Shown here: positions 21,914 through 32,695 of the stretch, piece by piece
Numbering within the stretch: position 1 is the stretch's first letter
How the letters are laid out: every line of letters begins with the position of its first letter
Assembly: GCA_015143295.1 (NCBI GenBank)
Contig: CM026566.1
Location: 10,893,122-10,957,121, forward strand
Source of the DNA: Tetracentron sinense
Taxonomy: Eukaryota; Streptophyta; Magnoliopsida; Trochodendrales; Trochodendraceae
Direction of reading: 5' to 3'
DNA length: 64,000 nucleotides
Made by a program: the position numbers and the translations under genes
Notes under the pieces: model-generated
Told to the model about the DNA's origin: nothing
Seen by the model: only the letters and a program-made list of their open reading frames with translations
The model's database searches: none

Positions 21914-22197
21914 CTGACACACCAGCTGGTCCTTTAGCTGTTGGTACAATGGCTAGTGCAGTGTTTGAACCAATTCATTCTAATCCTGAAGTGAATGTAC
22001 CTTCTTCATCAAGCACTAAAGCTTATACAAATTTTTTAAGGCCTAGAAATGCAACTTCAAGGGTGAATGCTGTGAGGAATCAAATTTCTTTTGGAAGAAA
22101 TCCCCCTCCTCTCCCTAGATTCATACCCACATGTCACTTTTGTGGTGTGAGAGGTCACATTCGACCAAATTGTAATGCTTTTAGGAGAGCTGCCTGA
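21914..22197 (+). pseudogene. gag: SIRE-type distal gag with zinc knuckle (copy 1)
   Basis: Homologous to codons about 560-650 of the copy at 57313. It shows the CCHC zinc knuckle [14 protein letters not shown] near 22132-22175. A TGA at 22195-22197 (CGA to TGA compared with the other copy) closes it. The reading to 22356 continues with further damage. Confidence 0.85.
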
Positions 22198-22356
22198 AAT
22201 GGTTCATGGAACCAAAATCAAGGTCAAGGGAATCTTTCAAAGGTAGATTTAAGTTCTGGCTGAAAAGTCTAGAATGTTGAGCGAAAATGTCAATAGGATT
22301 GCTCAAATGTTGGAACTTGTCCATTCACTCCTAATGATTACTTAAGAGGAAAGAAT

Positions 22357-23472
22357 GTGACAAATCAAAAAGCTAGAACGGAACAAAACAGGAAGAGATC
22401 TAGGAGGTCGAAAAAGAAAGAGGTCTCTACTACACAGAACAATATTCAAAGGTCAAAACAAAGTTTAAAAACTGTGTATGTGAGAAAGGATGACCTTAAG
22501 TGCTTTGTCATTCATATTGCCTTGAAAGCTCAAAACACAAAAATGTGGTACTTCAATAGTGGGTGTTCTCGGCATATGACATGTAACAAGTCCCTATTCA
22601 CTCAATTTGAGGACTATCCAGATAGGACTGTTACTTTTGGTGATGGAAGCAAGTCTTTAGTTAAAGGGAAGGGTATCATCGATTCACTAGGCTTATCAAA
22701 ATTGAAAAATGCCTTGTTTGTTGAAGGACTGAAAGTTAATTTGATTAGCATAAGTCAATTGTGTGATGATAATCATACAATGCACTTTACCCAAAATAAA
22801 TGCTCAGTCATTAATGGTAAAGGTAACTGTGTTCTAGAAGGTTTGAGAACCACTGACAATTGCTATGGCCTAATCCCTAGTTCTAATCCCTCAAATGTTT
22901 ATAATAAGGCTAAAATTGAGGAGGTTGATCTGTGGCACCAAAGACTAGGTCACATGAACTTCAAATACATAAGCAAAATCTCAAAGCATGAGCTTGTGAG
23001 AGGTGTGCCCAAACTAGGAAAGCCTTCTATTGATGTGTGTAGGCCATGCCAGATTGGTAAACAAATTAGAACCCCACATAAGAAGATTTCTAGTATTGCT
23101 ACTTCATATCCATTGGAATTAATTCATATGGATCTTATGGGTCCTATAAGAACTGAAAGTCTAGGTGGGAAGCGATACATCCTGGTCATGATTGATGATT
23201 TCTCCAGAATGTCATGGGTGACATTTATGAGAGAGAAGTCTGATGCTTTTGAAAATTTCAAAAGTATTTGTTTGAAAATTCAAAATGAGAAAGGATGCCC
23301 AATCATTGAATTTGAAGTGATCATGGAAAGGAGTTTGAAAACTCTAAGTACAATGAATTTTGTGATGAGTCTGGTATCAAACATGAATTTTTTGCTCCCA
23401 TTACACCTCAGCAGAATGGTGTTGTGGAGAGGAAGAACAGGGTTCTCCAAGAGATGGCTAGAGTTATGTTTC
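22357..23472 (+). pseudogene. pol: SIRE-type protease and integrase N-part (copy 1)
   Basis: The protease active site reads WYFNSGCSRHM: the catalytic aspartate codon is AAT (Asn) at 22555-22557, where the other copy has GAC. The GAG-pre-integrase HHCC region follows (DLWHQRLGHMNF, then CRPCQIGKQ, near 22930-23060). The integrase core start HMDLMGP lies near 23130. A frameshift near 23306 scrambles the part holding the second Asp and the Glu. At 23478 a solo LTR splits the gene; the integrase resumes at 25762. Confidence 0.88.
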
Positions 23473-23477
23473 ATAGC
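23473..23477. repeat. Target site duplication ATAGC (left)
   Basis: Same five bases at 25757-25761. The unoccupied site is visible in the other SIRE copy at 60555-60559. Confidence 0.92.
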
Positions 23478-24106
23478 TGTCGCGCCCCAAAATACCCCCT
23501 AGGAGTTAATGGATACGTTAGGTGTGACTATAAATAACCTGGCAAACCATCCTGCAAAGAACAAGGTATAACATGCTCTAATGGAAATATAATACAGAGT
23601 ACGGAAGCTAAAATATGACGGAAAGACCACCAACTTTTTCTTTTCTTCTATAACTTACAAGTATTCCAAGTTTATACAAAATATGACATGTAAAGGTGGA
23701 CATGCCCACCTATCAAAATAAAAAAGACAAAATACAACTCTATCTCGCTCAATAGTCACCCCTGTGGGGCCAATTGTCTAAGTCTCTCGTCTCAGTTTGA
23801 TGCTCAACTACCGAATCTTCATAAGGTTCTTCCTCACCGTAGTCCTCCTCGACCCAAGGACCCGGGGCACAAATGTCGAAAGGAACTCGTGTACCTACCG
23901 ACATAAAAGTACGGCTGAGCATAGAATACTCAACGATTACAAGCTCCTAGCTAACAATAATAATAACGAGCAAAGCATCATGTGCAAGTGGTGGAAGATA
24001 CAGATCATACTCATTTAAAACAACATCATACATAATCATTTATTAAATCACAACTCTAATGAAAATCAAACCATGTCTATAAAACATATGAGTCCTTTCC
24101 ATATCT

Positions 24107-24515
24107 CTAATGAGCCAGAGGTTAGTACCCGCACAACCCTGGGCTACCAACCTCCTTAACAGTACAATATTTCTGAGTCTTTTCTTATGAGCTAGGGATT
24201 AGCACCCGCACAATCCTGGGCTACCAACCCCCTTGACAATTCCAATACTTTTCTTATGAGCCAGAGGCTAGCACCCTTAACCGGGGCTACCAACCTCCTT
24301 GACAGTTTCATATCCTTTTCTTATGAGCCAGAGGCTAGCACCCGCATACGCCTGGGGTACAACCTCCTTGACATTTCACATCTTTCTTATGAGCCAGAGG
24401 TTAGCACCCGCATACCCCTGGGCTACCAACCTCCTTGACATTTCACATCTTTCTTATGAGCCAGAGGTTAGCACCCGCATATCCCTGGGCTACCAACCTC
24501 CTTGACAATTCTCCA
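24107..24515 (-). repeat. Tandem repeats (GAGCCAGAGGTTAGCACCCG unit) in solo LTR a
   Basis: Six imperfect copies spaced about 66-75 bp, with GAGCCAGAGGTTAGCACCCG followed by CTGGGCTACCAACCTCCTTGAC. They lie at the LTR position where the other Tekay LTRs have the GGGAAGGGAGACCC hairpin repeats, but the sequence is unrelated. Confidence 0.88.
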
Positions 24516-25290
24516 TATGTATGCATGCTCGTGTATAACATTTGTGAAAACATGATGACATACGAATTGAGGAGTAGCATGTAACATTTCATTTCTTATC
24601 ACAATCATATAATAATGTAAACAAGCATATATAATTATGGGTCACAATTTGCCATTTTAGGGAAAACTACATGAAACATGCTTTTCGAACATTCATTCAA
24701 TTCCAAGTATTCTCATTCATGCATTTTACCAAGCAAGTGGTTACATTTTCTTTAGTCCTTTAAAGTCATAATTTCTTTCTCAAGCATTTCATCAAGCATT
24801 ACATGTGTATTTCTTATGTGTACAATACCCTTCCACCATTTCCATCATTCAACACATCACAACATGGCATCTCATCGCCTCATTCCCTTCCTCCATCCAT
24901 ACATTCCACCATTTATTCATTTTATCTTGTTTATGTTTTAGGGATTTAGCATATTTCCACACAAAGGGCAAATGGGAAGATACAACACACTATAATCACA
25001 AGAAACTCTAGGTTATTACCATAGTAGCTAGGAATGGTGTACTAACCTTGAAAGAAGAAGAGAAAAACCTTTAAAATGCCAAGGGAGACGCTGCCCTAGC
25101 TTAGAGAATGAGCTCCACACGTGCTTGAGGTTGGGTTTGATGAATCCAAGCCTTTTGGGATGATCTTGGGTGTTTAAACCCTTGATTCTCGCTCTCAATG
25201 GAAAGGGCCTCTTGAAACCCTAGGTTCTTCTCTCTCTCCCTCAAATACCTCTAAGTGTAGTGAGTGAGAACCCAAAAACTCGAGCAAGGC

Positions 25291-25297
25291 TTATAAA
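25291..25297 (-). promoter_or_regulatory. TATA-like box of solo LTR a
   Basis: The minus strand reads CTTTGGCTTTATAAGCCTTG, about 65 bp downstream of the palindrome cassette on the element strand. Confidence 0.6.
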
Positions 25298-25362
25298 GCC
25301 AAAGGGTGCTGGCCAAAGGACCAAAAAGCCCTTAATGAAATTTTTACAAAAACGCGAAGACC

Positions 25363-25545
25363 GAGCGATCGGTGGTTATGTCCGATCGATCGGTTGCCTA
25401 CCGAGCGATCGGTGTTTTTGACCGAGCGATCGGTCAAAAACATGCTCTCTGGAAAAATTTTCCATACAAAAAAGTTAACCAGTTGATAGCTACCAATCGA
25501 TCGGTTGTGGAACGATCGATCCCTAGCGATCGGTGCTCTGCAGGT
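25363..25545 (-). promoter_or_regulatory. GATCGGT palindrome cassette in solo LTR a
   Basis: Seven ACCGAGCGATCGGT / CCGATCGATCGGT-like palindromes flank a spacer reading (minus strand) CTATCAACTGG...TTTGTATGG...TTTTCCAGAGAG. Order and spacer match the cassette in the SIRE LTRs. It lies just upstream of the TATA-like box. Confidence 0.85.
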
Positions 25546-25761
25546 TTTTGACCATTTTTTCTATTTCGGCTATAACTTTTGACCCGTTCGTCGGATTCTG
25601 ACGATTCAACTTGTGTTGGATTCGTCTTTCAAAAAGGAACATTTCTGGAAATTTAGATTCTTTAATTTCTCCCTTATTTATTAATTAGATTACGTGAAAG
25701 ACCAATTAGTTACGAAGGTGCTATTCATTAAGTACGGAAAAGTCCGGGGTGCTACAATAGC

Positions 25762-26358
25762 AATAATCTAGCTTCTCATTTTTGGGTTGAGGCAGTTAAT
25801 ACTGCTTGCTATATTATTAATCGAGTTTTCCTAAGGCCTGGAACAAGGAAAACCCCATATGAGTTGTGAAATAACAAGAAAACCAGTGTCAAGTACTTTC
25901 GAGAATTCGGAAGTAAATGCTATATCCTTAAGGATAGAGAGCAACTGGGCAAATTTGAATCCCGAAGTGATGAAGGGATATTTCTTGGGTATTCTACCAA
26001 CAGTAGAGCTTATTGAGTTTATAACTTGAGAACCTTTACAATCATGAAGTCCATCAATGTGGTTGTGGATGACTCTGGTGTTAAAACTGTTCAAGTGGAA
26101 GATGATGAAAATAATGAAATTGAAATAGCTGAAAGTGTTTCAACTCCTCAAATTCAAAATCAAATTAAAAAACGATCTCCACCACTAAAACCTACACATC
26201 CTCGGGTTATGAATCCTCACTCCTCCACTGATAGCATTGGAGACCTTGAAAGTGGAGTGAGAACAAGGAATCAAATTAAAAATGAGGTTAGATACATTTG
26301 CTATACTTCTACTTTTGAACCCAAAAATGTGAATGAAGCCCTTGCTGATGATAAATAG
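25762..26358 (+). pseudogene. pol: SIRE-type integrase C-part and linker (copy 1)
   Basis: Continues the integrase after solo LTR a, with a region like [21 protein letters not shown] near 25762-25830 and then the copia integrase tail ([20 protein letters not shown] near 25895-25955). Stops are TGA at 25867-25869 (Trp to stop), TGA near 26013 (Arg to stop) and TAG near 26356 (Trp to stop). All are single transitions compared with the copy at 60560-61145. Confidence 0.87.
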
Positions 26359-26367
26359 ATAAATGCA

Positions 26368-27828
26368 ATGCAAAATGAGGTAATTCAATTTACTAGGAAT
26401 GATGTATGGTATTTAGTGCCTAGGCCTAAAAATACTAATGTAATAGGTACCGAATGGATTTTTAAAAATAAATCTGATGAGAATGGTACTATTATTAGAA
26501 ATAAGGTTGGATTGGTTGCACAGGGTTATACTCAAATTGAAGGCATCGATTTCGATGAAACCTTCGCTCCTGTTGCTCGGCTAGAATCTATTAGAATTCT
26601 TCTAGCTGTGGCTTGTCATATGAAATTCAAGCTATATCAGATGGATGTCAAGAGTATCTTTCTGAATGGTATTCTACAGGAGGAAGTCTATGAGGAACAA
26701 CCAAAAGGATTTGAGGATCCTAATCACCTTGACCACGTCTATCGTTTAAAGAGGGCTCTCTATGGATTGAAATAAGCTCCTAGAGCTTGGTATGAGAGAT
26801 TGACTACTTACCTCTTAGAAAAAGGTTTTTTGAGAGGGGGAGTAGACAGAACCCTATTCATTAAGATTTTCAAAGGTGATATGGTTAATGCTCAGATTTA
26901 TGTTGATGATATAGTCTTTGGTTCCACATCTGACTTACATGGTCATTCTCTTGCTGATCAAATGAAAAATGAATTTGAGATGAGTATGGTTGGTGAGCTG
27001 AATTTCTTTCTGGGTCTTCAGATCAAGCAGAGTTCTAATGGGATTTCTGTATCCCAAATCAAGTATGCTAAAGATCTGGTCAAGAAATTTGGTATGAGCT
27101 CTGCTAAGCATGCTCGTACTCCTATGAGCACGACTACAAAACTTAGCAAGGATGCTTCAGGTAAGGATGTCGATCAAACTTCTTATAGAAGCATGATTGG
27201 TAGTTTGCTCTACCTTACTACCACTAGACCCGACAATGCCTTTAGTGTTGGAGCATGTGCCCGCTATCAAGCAAGCCCCAAAGAGTCTCATTTACTTGCT
27301 GTCAAGCGTATCATTCGCTATGTGAGTGGAACTCTATCCTTCGGCCTCTGGTATTTTTTCGATACCAATGCCATAGTTGTAGGGTATTCCGATGCCGATT
27401 GGGCCGGAAATACCGATGATAGGAAGAGCACCTCTGGAGGGTGTTTCTATATTGGAAACTGCTCAGTGGCTTGGCTTAGCAAAAAGCAGAATTCCATTTC
27501 CTTGTCCACTATCGAGGCTGAGTACAAAACAGCTGGCAGTTGTTGCACCCAACTTCTGTGGATGAAACAGATGTTGAATTATTACGGGATTGCTCAAGGC
27601 ACTATGACTGTGTATTATGATAACTCTAGTGCAATCAATATTTCCAAAAATCCCGTACAACACTCTCGCACAAAGCACATTGACATTAGGCATCTTGTTG
27701 AGCAAAATGTTGTGTCTATTGAGTATGTCCAAACAGAGAATCAATTTGCAGACATTCTCACAAAACCCTTAGATTCCCTTAGGTTTGAGTTCCTTAGGAA
27801 ATCCATCGGTTTGTGCAGAGTTGAGTGA
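26368..27828 (+). pseudogene. pol: SIRE-type reverse transcriptase and RNase H (copy 1)
   Basis: RT begins near 26440 with [14 protein letters not shown] and [15 protein letters not shown]. Its catalytic YVDD is intact at 26899-26910. RNase H has SDADWAGNTDDRKSTSG (near 27390-27440), STIEAEYKTAG and the C-terminal HSRTKHIDIRH (near 27660). One TAA at 26773-26775 (CAA to TAA) splits the RT. A short in-frame loss removes about five residues after RHxx near 27690, compared with the other copy. Pol ends with TGA at 27826-27828. Confidence 0.9.
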
Positions 27829-28262
27829 TGGTGTGCTTTCTTTATAGCTTATGTGTTCTTCATGTCTCATTCATGTCATAGAGCTATTTTCTGATGTAAT
27901 TCATTTTATTTTATTTTTCTTTATTTATAAAAATCCAAAAACATTTAAAAAATTAAAAAATGTTGAAAAAAAAATAGTGTGTTTGTATGACCTTCTCTCC
28001 TATCATTATACATAAATTTATTTCCTTGAAATCATAATTGAACATGAATTCCAAGGATAAATTTTACATAGGATTGAGTAAATAAGGATAGTTCAATTGT
28101 TGGTTCTATCTTGTGATTTAAAATGGTCATGATCACTAATCTCAGTTAGAGTTCAGTAAACAAAGTTGTTATGTGTTGCACATGCACTCTGACTGATTCT
28201 TGAGATGGTGTTAGTACCTATTTATAGGTTCTGATATTATACCATATGGTTCCCTAGGTTAA
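27829..28262 (+). other. SIRE-type 3' noncoding region, first part (copy 1)
   Basis: Matches 62626-63026 of the other SIRE copy. AT-rich, no coding sequence. A solo LTR then interrupts it. Confidence 0.75.
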
Positions 28263-28267
28263 TCAAA
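28263..28267. repeat. Target site duplication TCAAA (left)
   Basis: Same bases at 30697-30701. The empty site is ATCAAATCTAG in the other SIRE copy near 63029-63039. Confidence 0.9.
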
Positions 28268-28475
28268 TGTAGAGCCCCGGACCTTTTCACATTTAATGCA
28301 TGACACTTTCGTTGCCATTTTGCCTTTAAAGAGGTATAATTAATAAATAAGGAAGAAATTAGAAATTTTGAAATGTCAGGAATGTTCGTTTTCGAAGTAC
28401 GAACCCAACGCAAGTTGAATCGTCAAAATCGGACGAACGAGTCAAAAGATATGGCCAAAACAGTCTGGACCTGCA

Positions 28476-28672
28476 GGCAACCGATCGCTCGGTCCATAGA
28501 GCGATCGATCGGTCCAAAACCGATCGATTGGTAGCTATCGACTGGTCAAGATTTTTGTATGGGGAAATTTTCCAGAGAGTTGATTTTTGGTCGAGAGCTC
28601 GGTCAACACACTGATCGCTCGGTAGGCAACCGATCGATCGGTCATTAACACCGATCGCTCGATACTCGCGTT
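28476..28672 (+). promoter_or_regulatory. GATCGGT palindrome cassette in solo LTR b
   Basis: Two groups of ACCGATCGCTCGG / GCGATCGATCGGT palindromes flank the spacer CTATCGACTGG...TTTGTATGG...TTTTCCAGAGAG. The spacer is nearly base-for-base that of the SIRE 5' LTR at 56385-56435, although the two LTRs are otherwise unrelated. Confidence 0.88.
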
Positions 28673-29519
28673 TTTGCAGAAATTCAGTAAGGTTATTATG
28701 GTCTTTTGGTCGGTTCACTCTTACCTTAAGAGTTTAACCCGAGCCTTTAGGGCTTCATTTCGACACTTAGAGAGATTGGGAGATAAGAAGAGAGGAGAGG
28801 GCGATCCCTAAACCTAGAGAGAGATCTTAGAAGAGAAGGGAAGAGAGTGGAGGATTGCAAGAGGGGTTTTTGGATTTGGAGAAGAAGAGCACAAATCGAG
28901 CCTTGATCTCGCTCCTACGCGCCATTGGAGCTTGGATCTCCAACATCAAGCTTGGGTTTCACTTCTACAAGCTTCTTCAAGCCTTTTCAAGCATTGGATC
29001 AAAGGGATTTCATCCCATAAGGTAGATACACTCTACTAGGTTCTAATTTCATAAACCCTTAATGAAAAGCATGATTTTCTTGACAAGTATAGTTATATAT
29101 AGCCTCTTATATGTAAAATTACACTCTTCTAGCAATTGATTCCATGAAACCCTTTCTACATCAAGATAAAATCCCATGAATGATGGTGTGAATTAAATGT
29201 GATGATGTTATGCTTCTAACCAACAAATAAAAGATGGTAATTTTTGAGTTGTTCTATATGTTAGTATCCAAGATGAAAAGCATGTTAAAAGCAACAAGTT
29301 TTGGGAAGAATAAGTAGAAAAACCTTATTTTAAATGTGATTGGAATGGTGTGATGTTATTGTATATGGATTATGGTGATGGATGAATTATGTTGAGTATG
29401 AGACATATGACCATATGTAAAGGGTTTTCCCTAATGTCTACTATGTTATATCACAATTGCTACACGGACACATACGCATATGCATGATCGAGTTTTTCTA
29501 TATTATGGGTATCCAAAAG

Positions 29520-30060
29520 AAGAAGTCCATGTATATAAGATGCAACACAAGAATAAGAAGAAGAAGAGTATAAGACGCAAATGAATTACATGAAAAGTAT
29601 AAGATGTAAATGAACCACATGAATAGTACAAGAAGCAAAAGAAGTATAAGAAAAGTACAAGAAGCACAAGATGTATACGGAAAGCATAAGAAGCACAAGA
29701 TACATACGGAAAATACAAGAAGCATAAGATGTTACAAGAAATACAAGAAGATGGAAAGTATACGGAAAAAGCCGACAGGGATGCGACGATAGCAGGCCGC
29801 CTGAAAGGGAAAGGGATACTGGCATCGGACTCCGATGATAGCAGGCCGCCCGGAAGGGAGATGGATACTGGTCGTCTACCCTTGAGGTAGCCGAAGGTGA
29901 GGAGAACATTAGGCCACCCAGTTTACGTGGGTACAGGTACTAGTTGTCCTACTCCGGAGGTAGCAAATGATGAATACCAAGGTATTTTAAATACCTGTAC
30001 AAGATAATAAAAGATAAAAGCCAAGGTATTTTAAATACCCGTATATGCAAAGGTATAAGA
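29520..30060 (+). repeat. A/G-rich and palindromic tandem repeats in solo LTR b
   Basis: Three repeat types in a row: AAGAAGCACAAGATGTATACGG-like units (29620-29750), two GATAGCAGGCCGCC units (29790-29860), and two copies of a CAAGGTATTTTAAATACC palindrome (29978-29995, 30023-30040). Confidence 0.8.
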
Positions 30061-30696
30061 TGAAAAAGGATGATAAGAAGATGTAAAAGACAAAAGATGA
30101 TAAGAAGATGTTTTCTGATAGTATTTTCTGAGATATATGCACATGATATGATTTTGTTTTCCGCGCTGATTTCAGAAATGCATGTGAAATGATAAACCGT
30201 GATATATGTTGGATTACTGTTTATGATATTACTATCTAGTGGTTTGTATACGCTGAGTATTCCATGCTCAGCCGTACATATTATGTCGGCAGGCCCTTCG
30301 ACATTTGTGGCGAGCGTCCTCAAGAACCATGGGTCGAGGAAGAGTATGTTGAGGAGGAGGAGACTTGGGGTAGTCTTCAGCAGCAGAGGGCTCAGGAGGA
30401 GTAGAGGGCTTTTGTTAGGTGGCCCCATCATGAGTGACGAGAGGGAGAGACATGTACATATATTTTGTTGAGCGAGTATGTTCGCTCTTTATTTTGGGTC
30501 ATGTATAAACTGAGACATATACAATTGATAGAAATTTTGTAGTCCGCTTCCACTACCATATATAGATTAGTATTACGCTTCCGCTATCACAGGTTTTATA
30601 TGTTGTACAGGATTCATATGTTATATAGGATGGTTTGGTTATGAGTTCACGTCGCCAAAGTATCCTAACTACTAGGGGGTATTTTGGGTCGTGACA

Positions 30697-31454
30697 TCAA
30701 ATCTAGTATAACCAATGTGATTAAAATTCCATAAGCTGAGCCCCCTAGTTATAAAAATTATAGACATGGAGAGGACTACCTGTGAGTTTGTGTGATTAGC
30801 TTCTAGTGGATGCAAACAGTGAGTAATGGCTACCTAGACAGACAATAGGTATCTATATGGGTTGCTAGAGTGAAAGCCCCCACTGCTATTAGAGAGGGCT
30901 ACCTTCTCACTTGTGTGAACGTCACTAGTGTCCTAAGAACAGCTTGTGTGTACTCAAAAAGAATTTTCACAATGTGTACAATTTGACAGTAAGATAAAAT
31001 GTAATTATTAGTCAAATTTGGGGTAAAAATTGCTCATCATACAAGTATGGATGTGTCTTGGTTTTAAATCTAGTTTTTGAACATTCTAGAGTCTCGTTTA
31101 TGCTATAATGTCAAAATCTTGCATAAGGGAGGAAACCAATCCAAAGAGTCAAGTAATGAATTTTGATTTCACACCCACATTACTTCTGAATGTTTCTTGA
31201 CTCTGATTGTGAATTTGATGCAAAAACCATAATTGATCACCTATGAACATCTATAGTTGATTACATAATCCTTGTTTATAACTACATCTTGAAATATAAA
31301 TTCTTAGGTGACATAGTTCATTATGTTTTTGAAGAAATCAATTTTCGCATATATGCATGGCATTTAGGTTATTTTGAGGAGAAAATGAACTTAAACCTTG
31401 CTTTGGTTGAGGGGGAGAAAAATGGTTTTAAGTTAAAATTTTCTGAAAATTTTC
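30697..31454 (+). other. SIRE-type 3' noncoding region, second part (copy 1)
   Basis: Begins with the right-hand TCAAA duplication (30697-30701) and matches about 63030-63790 of the other copy. No coding sequence except a short shared frame (31289-31504) with no recognised relative. A purine run GAGGGGGAGAAAAA at 31409-31422 resembles the polypurine tract at the 3' LTR. Confidence 0.7.
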
Positions 31455-31500
31455 CAGACCACCGATCGCTCGGTGTTAGTGATCGATCGATTGGTCTTTC
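31455..31500 (+). promoter_or_regulatory. GATCGGT palindromes upstream of the env-like ORF (copy 1)
   Basis: TTTTCCAGACCACCGATCGCTCGG then GATCGATCGATTGG, two palindromes in the same style as the LTR cassettes, about 150 bp before the env-like ORF. The other SIRE copy has the same arrangement at 63795-63842. Confidence 0.75.
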
Positions 31501-31645
31501 ATAAACAGGTTGTACCTCATTTCTCATTTTTCTGTTTACTTGTTCTCCAACTTCTTGAGCGATCTCTCAGTCTCCTCTTCTCCAAATCCTTCCTACGGTC
31601 AATCCTTTCTACTCTAACGGTTTTCAAGCATCCAAAAGGTAATCT

Positions 31646-32695
31646 TTGTTCCTTTTTCTTGCTATTGGGTTGATTTTCAATCTTAGGGCATCATATTTCA
31701 AGATGGTTGTTTCATTTTCCCTAGTTCTTTTGGCATTCCTAATGTCCGGTGTTCCCAAAAGCCGGAGATTGGTCCTCAACAACCAAGAGGACCCTCCCGA
31801 GGAAGAGGATCTCCATGAAACCGTATCATTCACTCCTCTAGGGCATGGAATTTCTATTGGAGATCGTCCTCTCCGTAGGATGGTTGATTCTACTATTGAA
31901 AATCACCAAAAAGCTTTGGTAGATAAAACCTGGAAACAAAAGGGCAAAGCTTCTTCATCTTCGACTATTCCATTGGCTCCATTCATTAGCCTCTCTGCTG
32001 CTCAACTCTATAGTGAGTATTTTAGCAAGAAGGGAGTTATGGTTGAGAGGGTAATTAACCTTTCTGATTTTGGTGATTATTACCTTCCCAAACTCATTGC
32101 CGATCATAAATGGGAAGGTCTACTCACCTTGTCTGGTCCTGCCCCTCTTCAGTTGGTTCGGAAATTCTATTCAAATTTTTCTGCAATCAATACTAAAACT
32201 TGGACATTTCAATCTCATGCCTTAGAAAAATTTGTAGTCATGAACCCTGATTTGATTGCTAAATTTCTTGGGTGTCCTAGAGTTCCTGATGTATATTATC
32301 CTTACAAATTAGGACAGATGAGGATAAGGAATCACTATAATGTTGTCACTTTTCTAAGTGGTGCTCCTACTCTATGGGTTGGTTCTCTTATTTCTGTGTC
32401 TCAGCTTACTAGGGATGCACGTTTAGTAAATCTTGTCATAAGTGCCAATATCCATCCTAAGGTTCATACTGCCGATCTTCGAGAAGATCGTGCTCGATTC
32501 TTGTTCAGTCTTCTGCGTGGCCATGATATTGATCTTGTCGCGCACATTATTGATCTGATGATACAAGTCCATTTTGCCGATACTGTAGTTGGAGCTCTTC
32601 CATTTGGTTCCTTGATTACAAAACTTCTTGGTGCTGAAGGGGTTATAGCTCCTCCTAGTGCCCCTACTCGCATTCCCAAGGGTCCAATCAACTAA
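31646..32695 (+). CDS. Env-like ORF of the SIRE element (putative plant transposon protein family)
   Basis: 349 codons open, between pol and the 3' LTR, the place of the env-like ORF in SIRE-type copia elements. An alternative start at 31703 begins MVVSFSLVLLAFLMSG, a hydrophobic stretch that could act as a signal or membrane segment. The middle contains QLVRKFYSNF and LEKFVVMNPDLIAKFLGCPR, the pattern of the domain often annotated as putative plant transposon protein. Decayed coding-like sequence in another frame, with heptad-like residues (near 32760-32990), suggests a lost coiled-coil C-terminus. The function is unknown. A related minus-strand ORF is at 34993-35457. Confidence 0.7.
   Translation: MFLFLAIGLIFNLRASYFKMVVSFSLVLLAFLMSGVPKSRRLVLNNQEDPPEEEDLHETVSFTPLGHGISIGDRPLRRMVDSTIENHQKALVDKTWKQKGKASSSSTIPLAPFISLSAAQLYSEYFSKKGVMVERVINLSDFGDYYLPKLIADHKWEGLLTLSGPAPLQLVRKFYSNFSAINTKTWTFQSHALEKFVVMNPDLIAKFLGCPRVPDVYYPYKLGQMRIRNHYNVVTFLSGAPTLWVGSLISVSQLTRDARLVNLVISANIHPKVHTADLREDRARFLFSLLRGHDIDLVAHIIDLMIQVHFADTVVGALPFGSLITKLLGAEGVIAPPSAPTRIPKGPIN

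Larger units (their letters stand above)
23478..25756 (-). repeat. Solo LTR, Tekay-type (a), inside SIRE integrase
   Basis: 2279 bp, TGTCGCGCCCC...GGGGTGCTACA, with a perfect ATAGC duplication. No internal domain remains, so the element was reduced by LTR-LTR recombination. The orientation is minus, since the other strand starts TGTAGCACCCCGGAC like its relatives. It holds about six 66-75 bp tandem repeats (24107-24515), a GATCGGT palindrome cassette (25363-25545) and a TATA-like box (25291-25297). Confidence 0.9.
28268..30696 (+). repeat. Solo LTR, Tekay-type (b), in SIRE 3' region
   Basis: 2429 bp, TGTAGAGCCCCGG...GGGTCGTGACA, with a perfect TCAAA duplication. In order: the conserved LTR block (28405-28465), a GATCGGT cassette (28476-28672), the CTTACCTTAAGAG block, then A/G-rich repeats (29520-29760), GCAGGCCGCC repeats (29780-29880) and a duplicated AAGGTATTTTAAATACC palindrome (29978-30050). 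The small frames inside are repeat translations. Confidence 0.9.

Noticed and set aside
24107-24515. Possible CRISPR or spacer-like repeat of 66-75 bp
   Set aside because: The whole unit repeats, including what would be spacer, and it lies inside a solo LTR.
29498-29909. Hydrophobic Cys/Leu-rich minus-strand frames
   Set aside because: They are the reverse reading of an AAGAAGCACAAG-type simple repeat; not a membrane protein.
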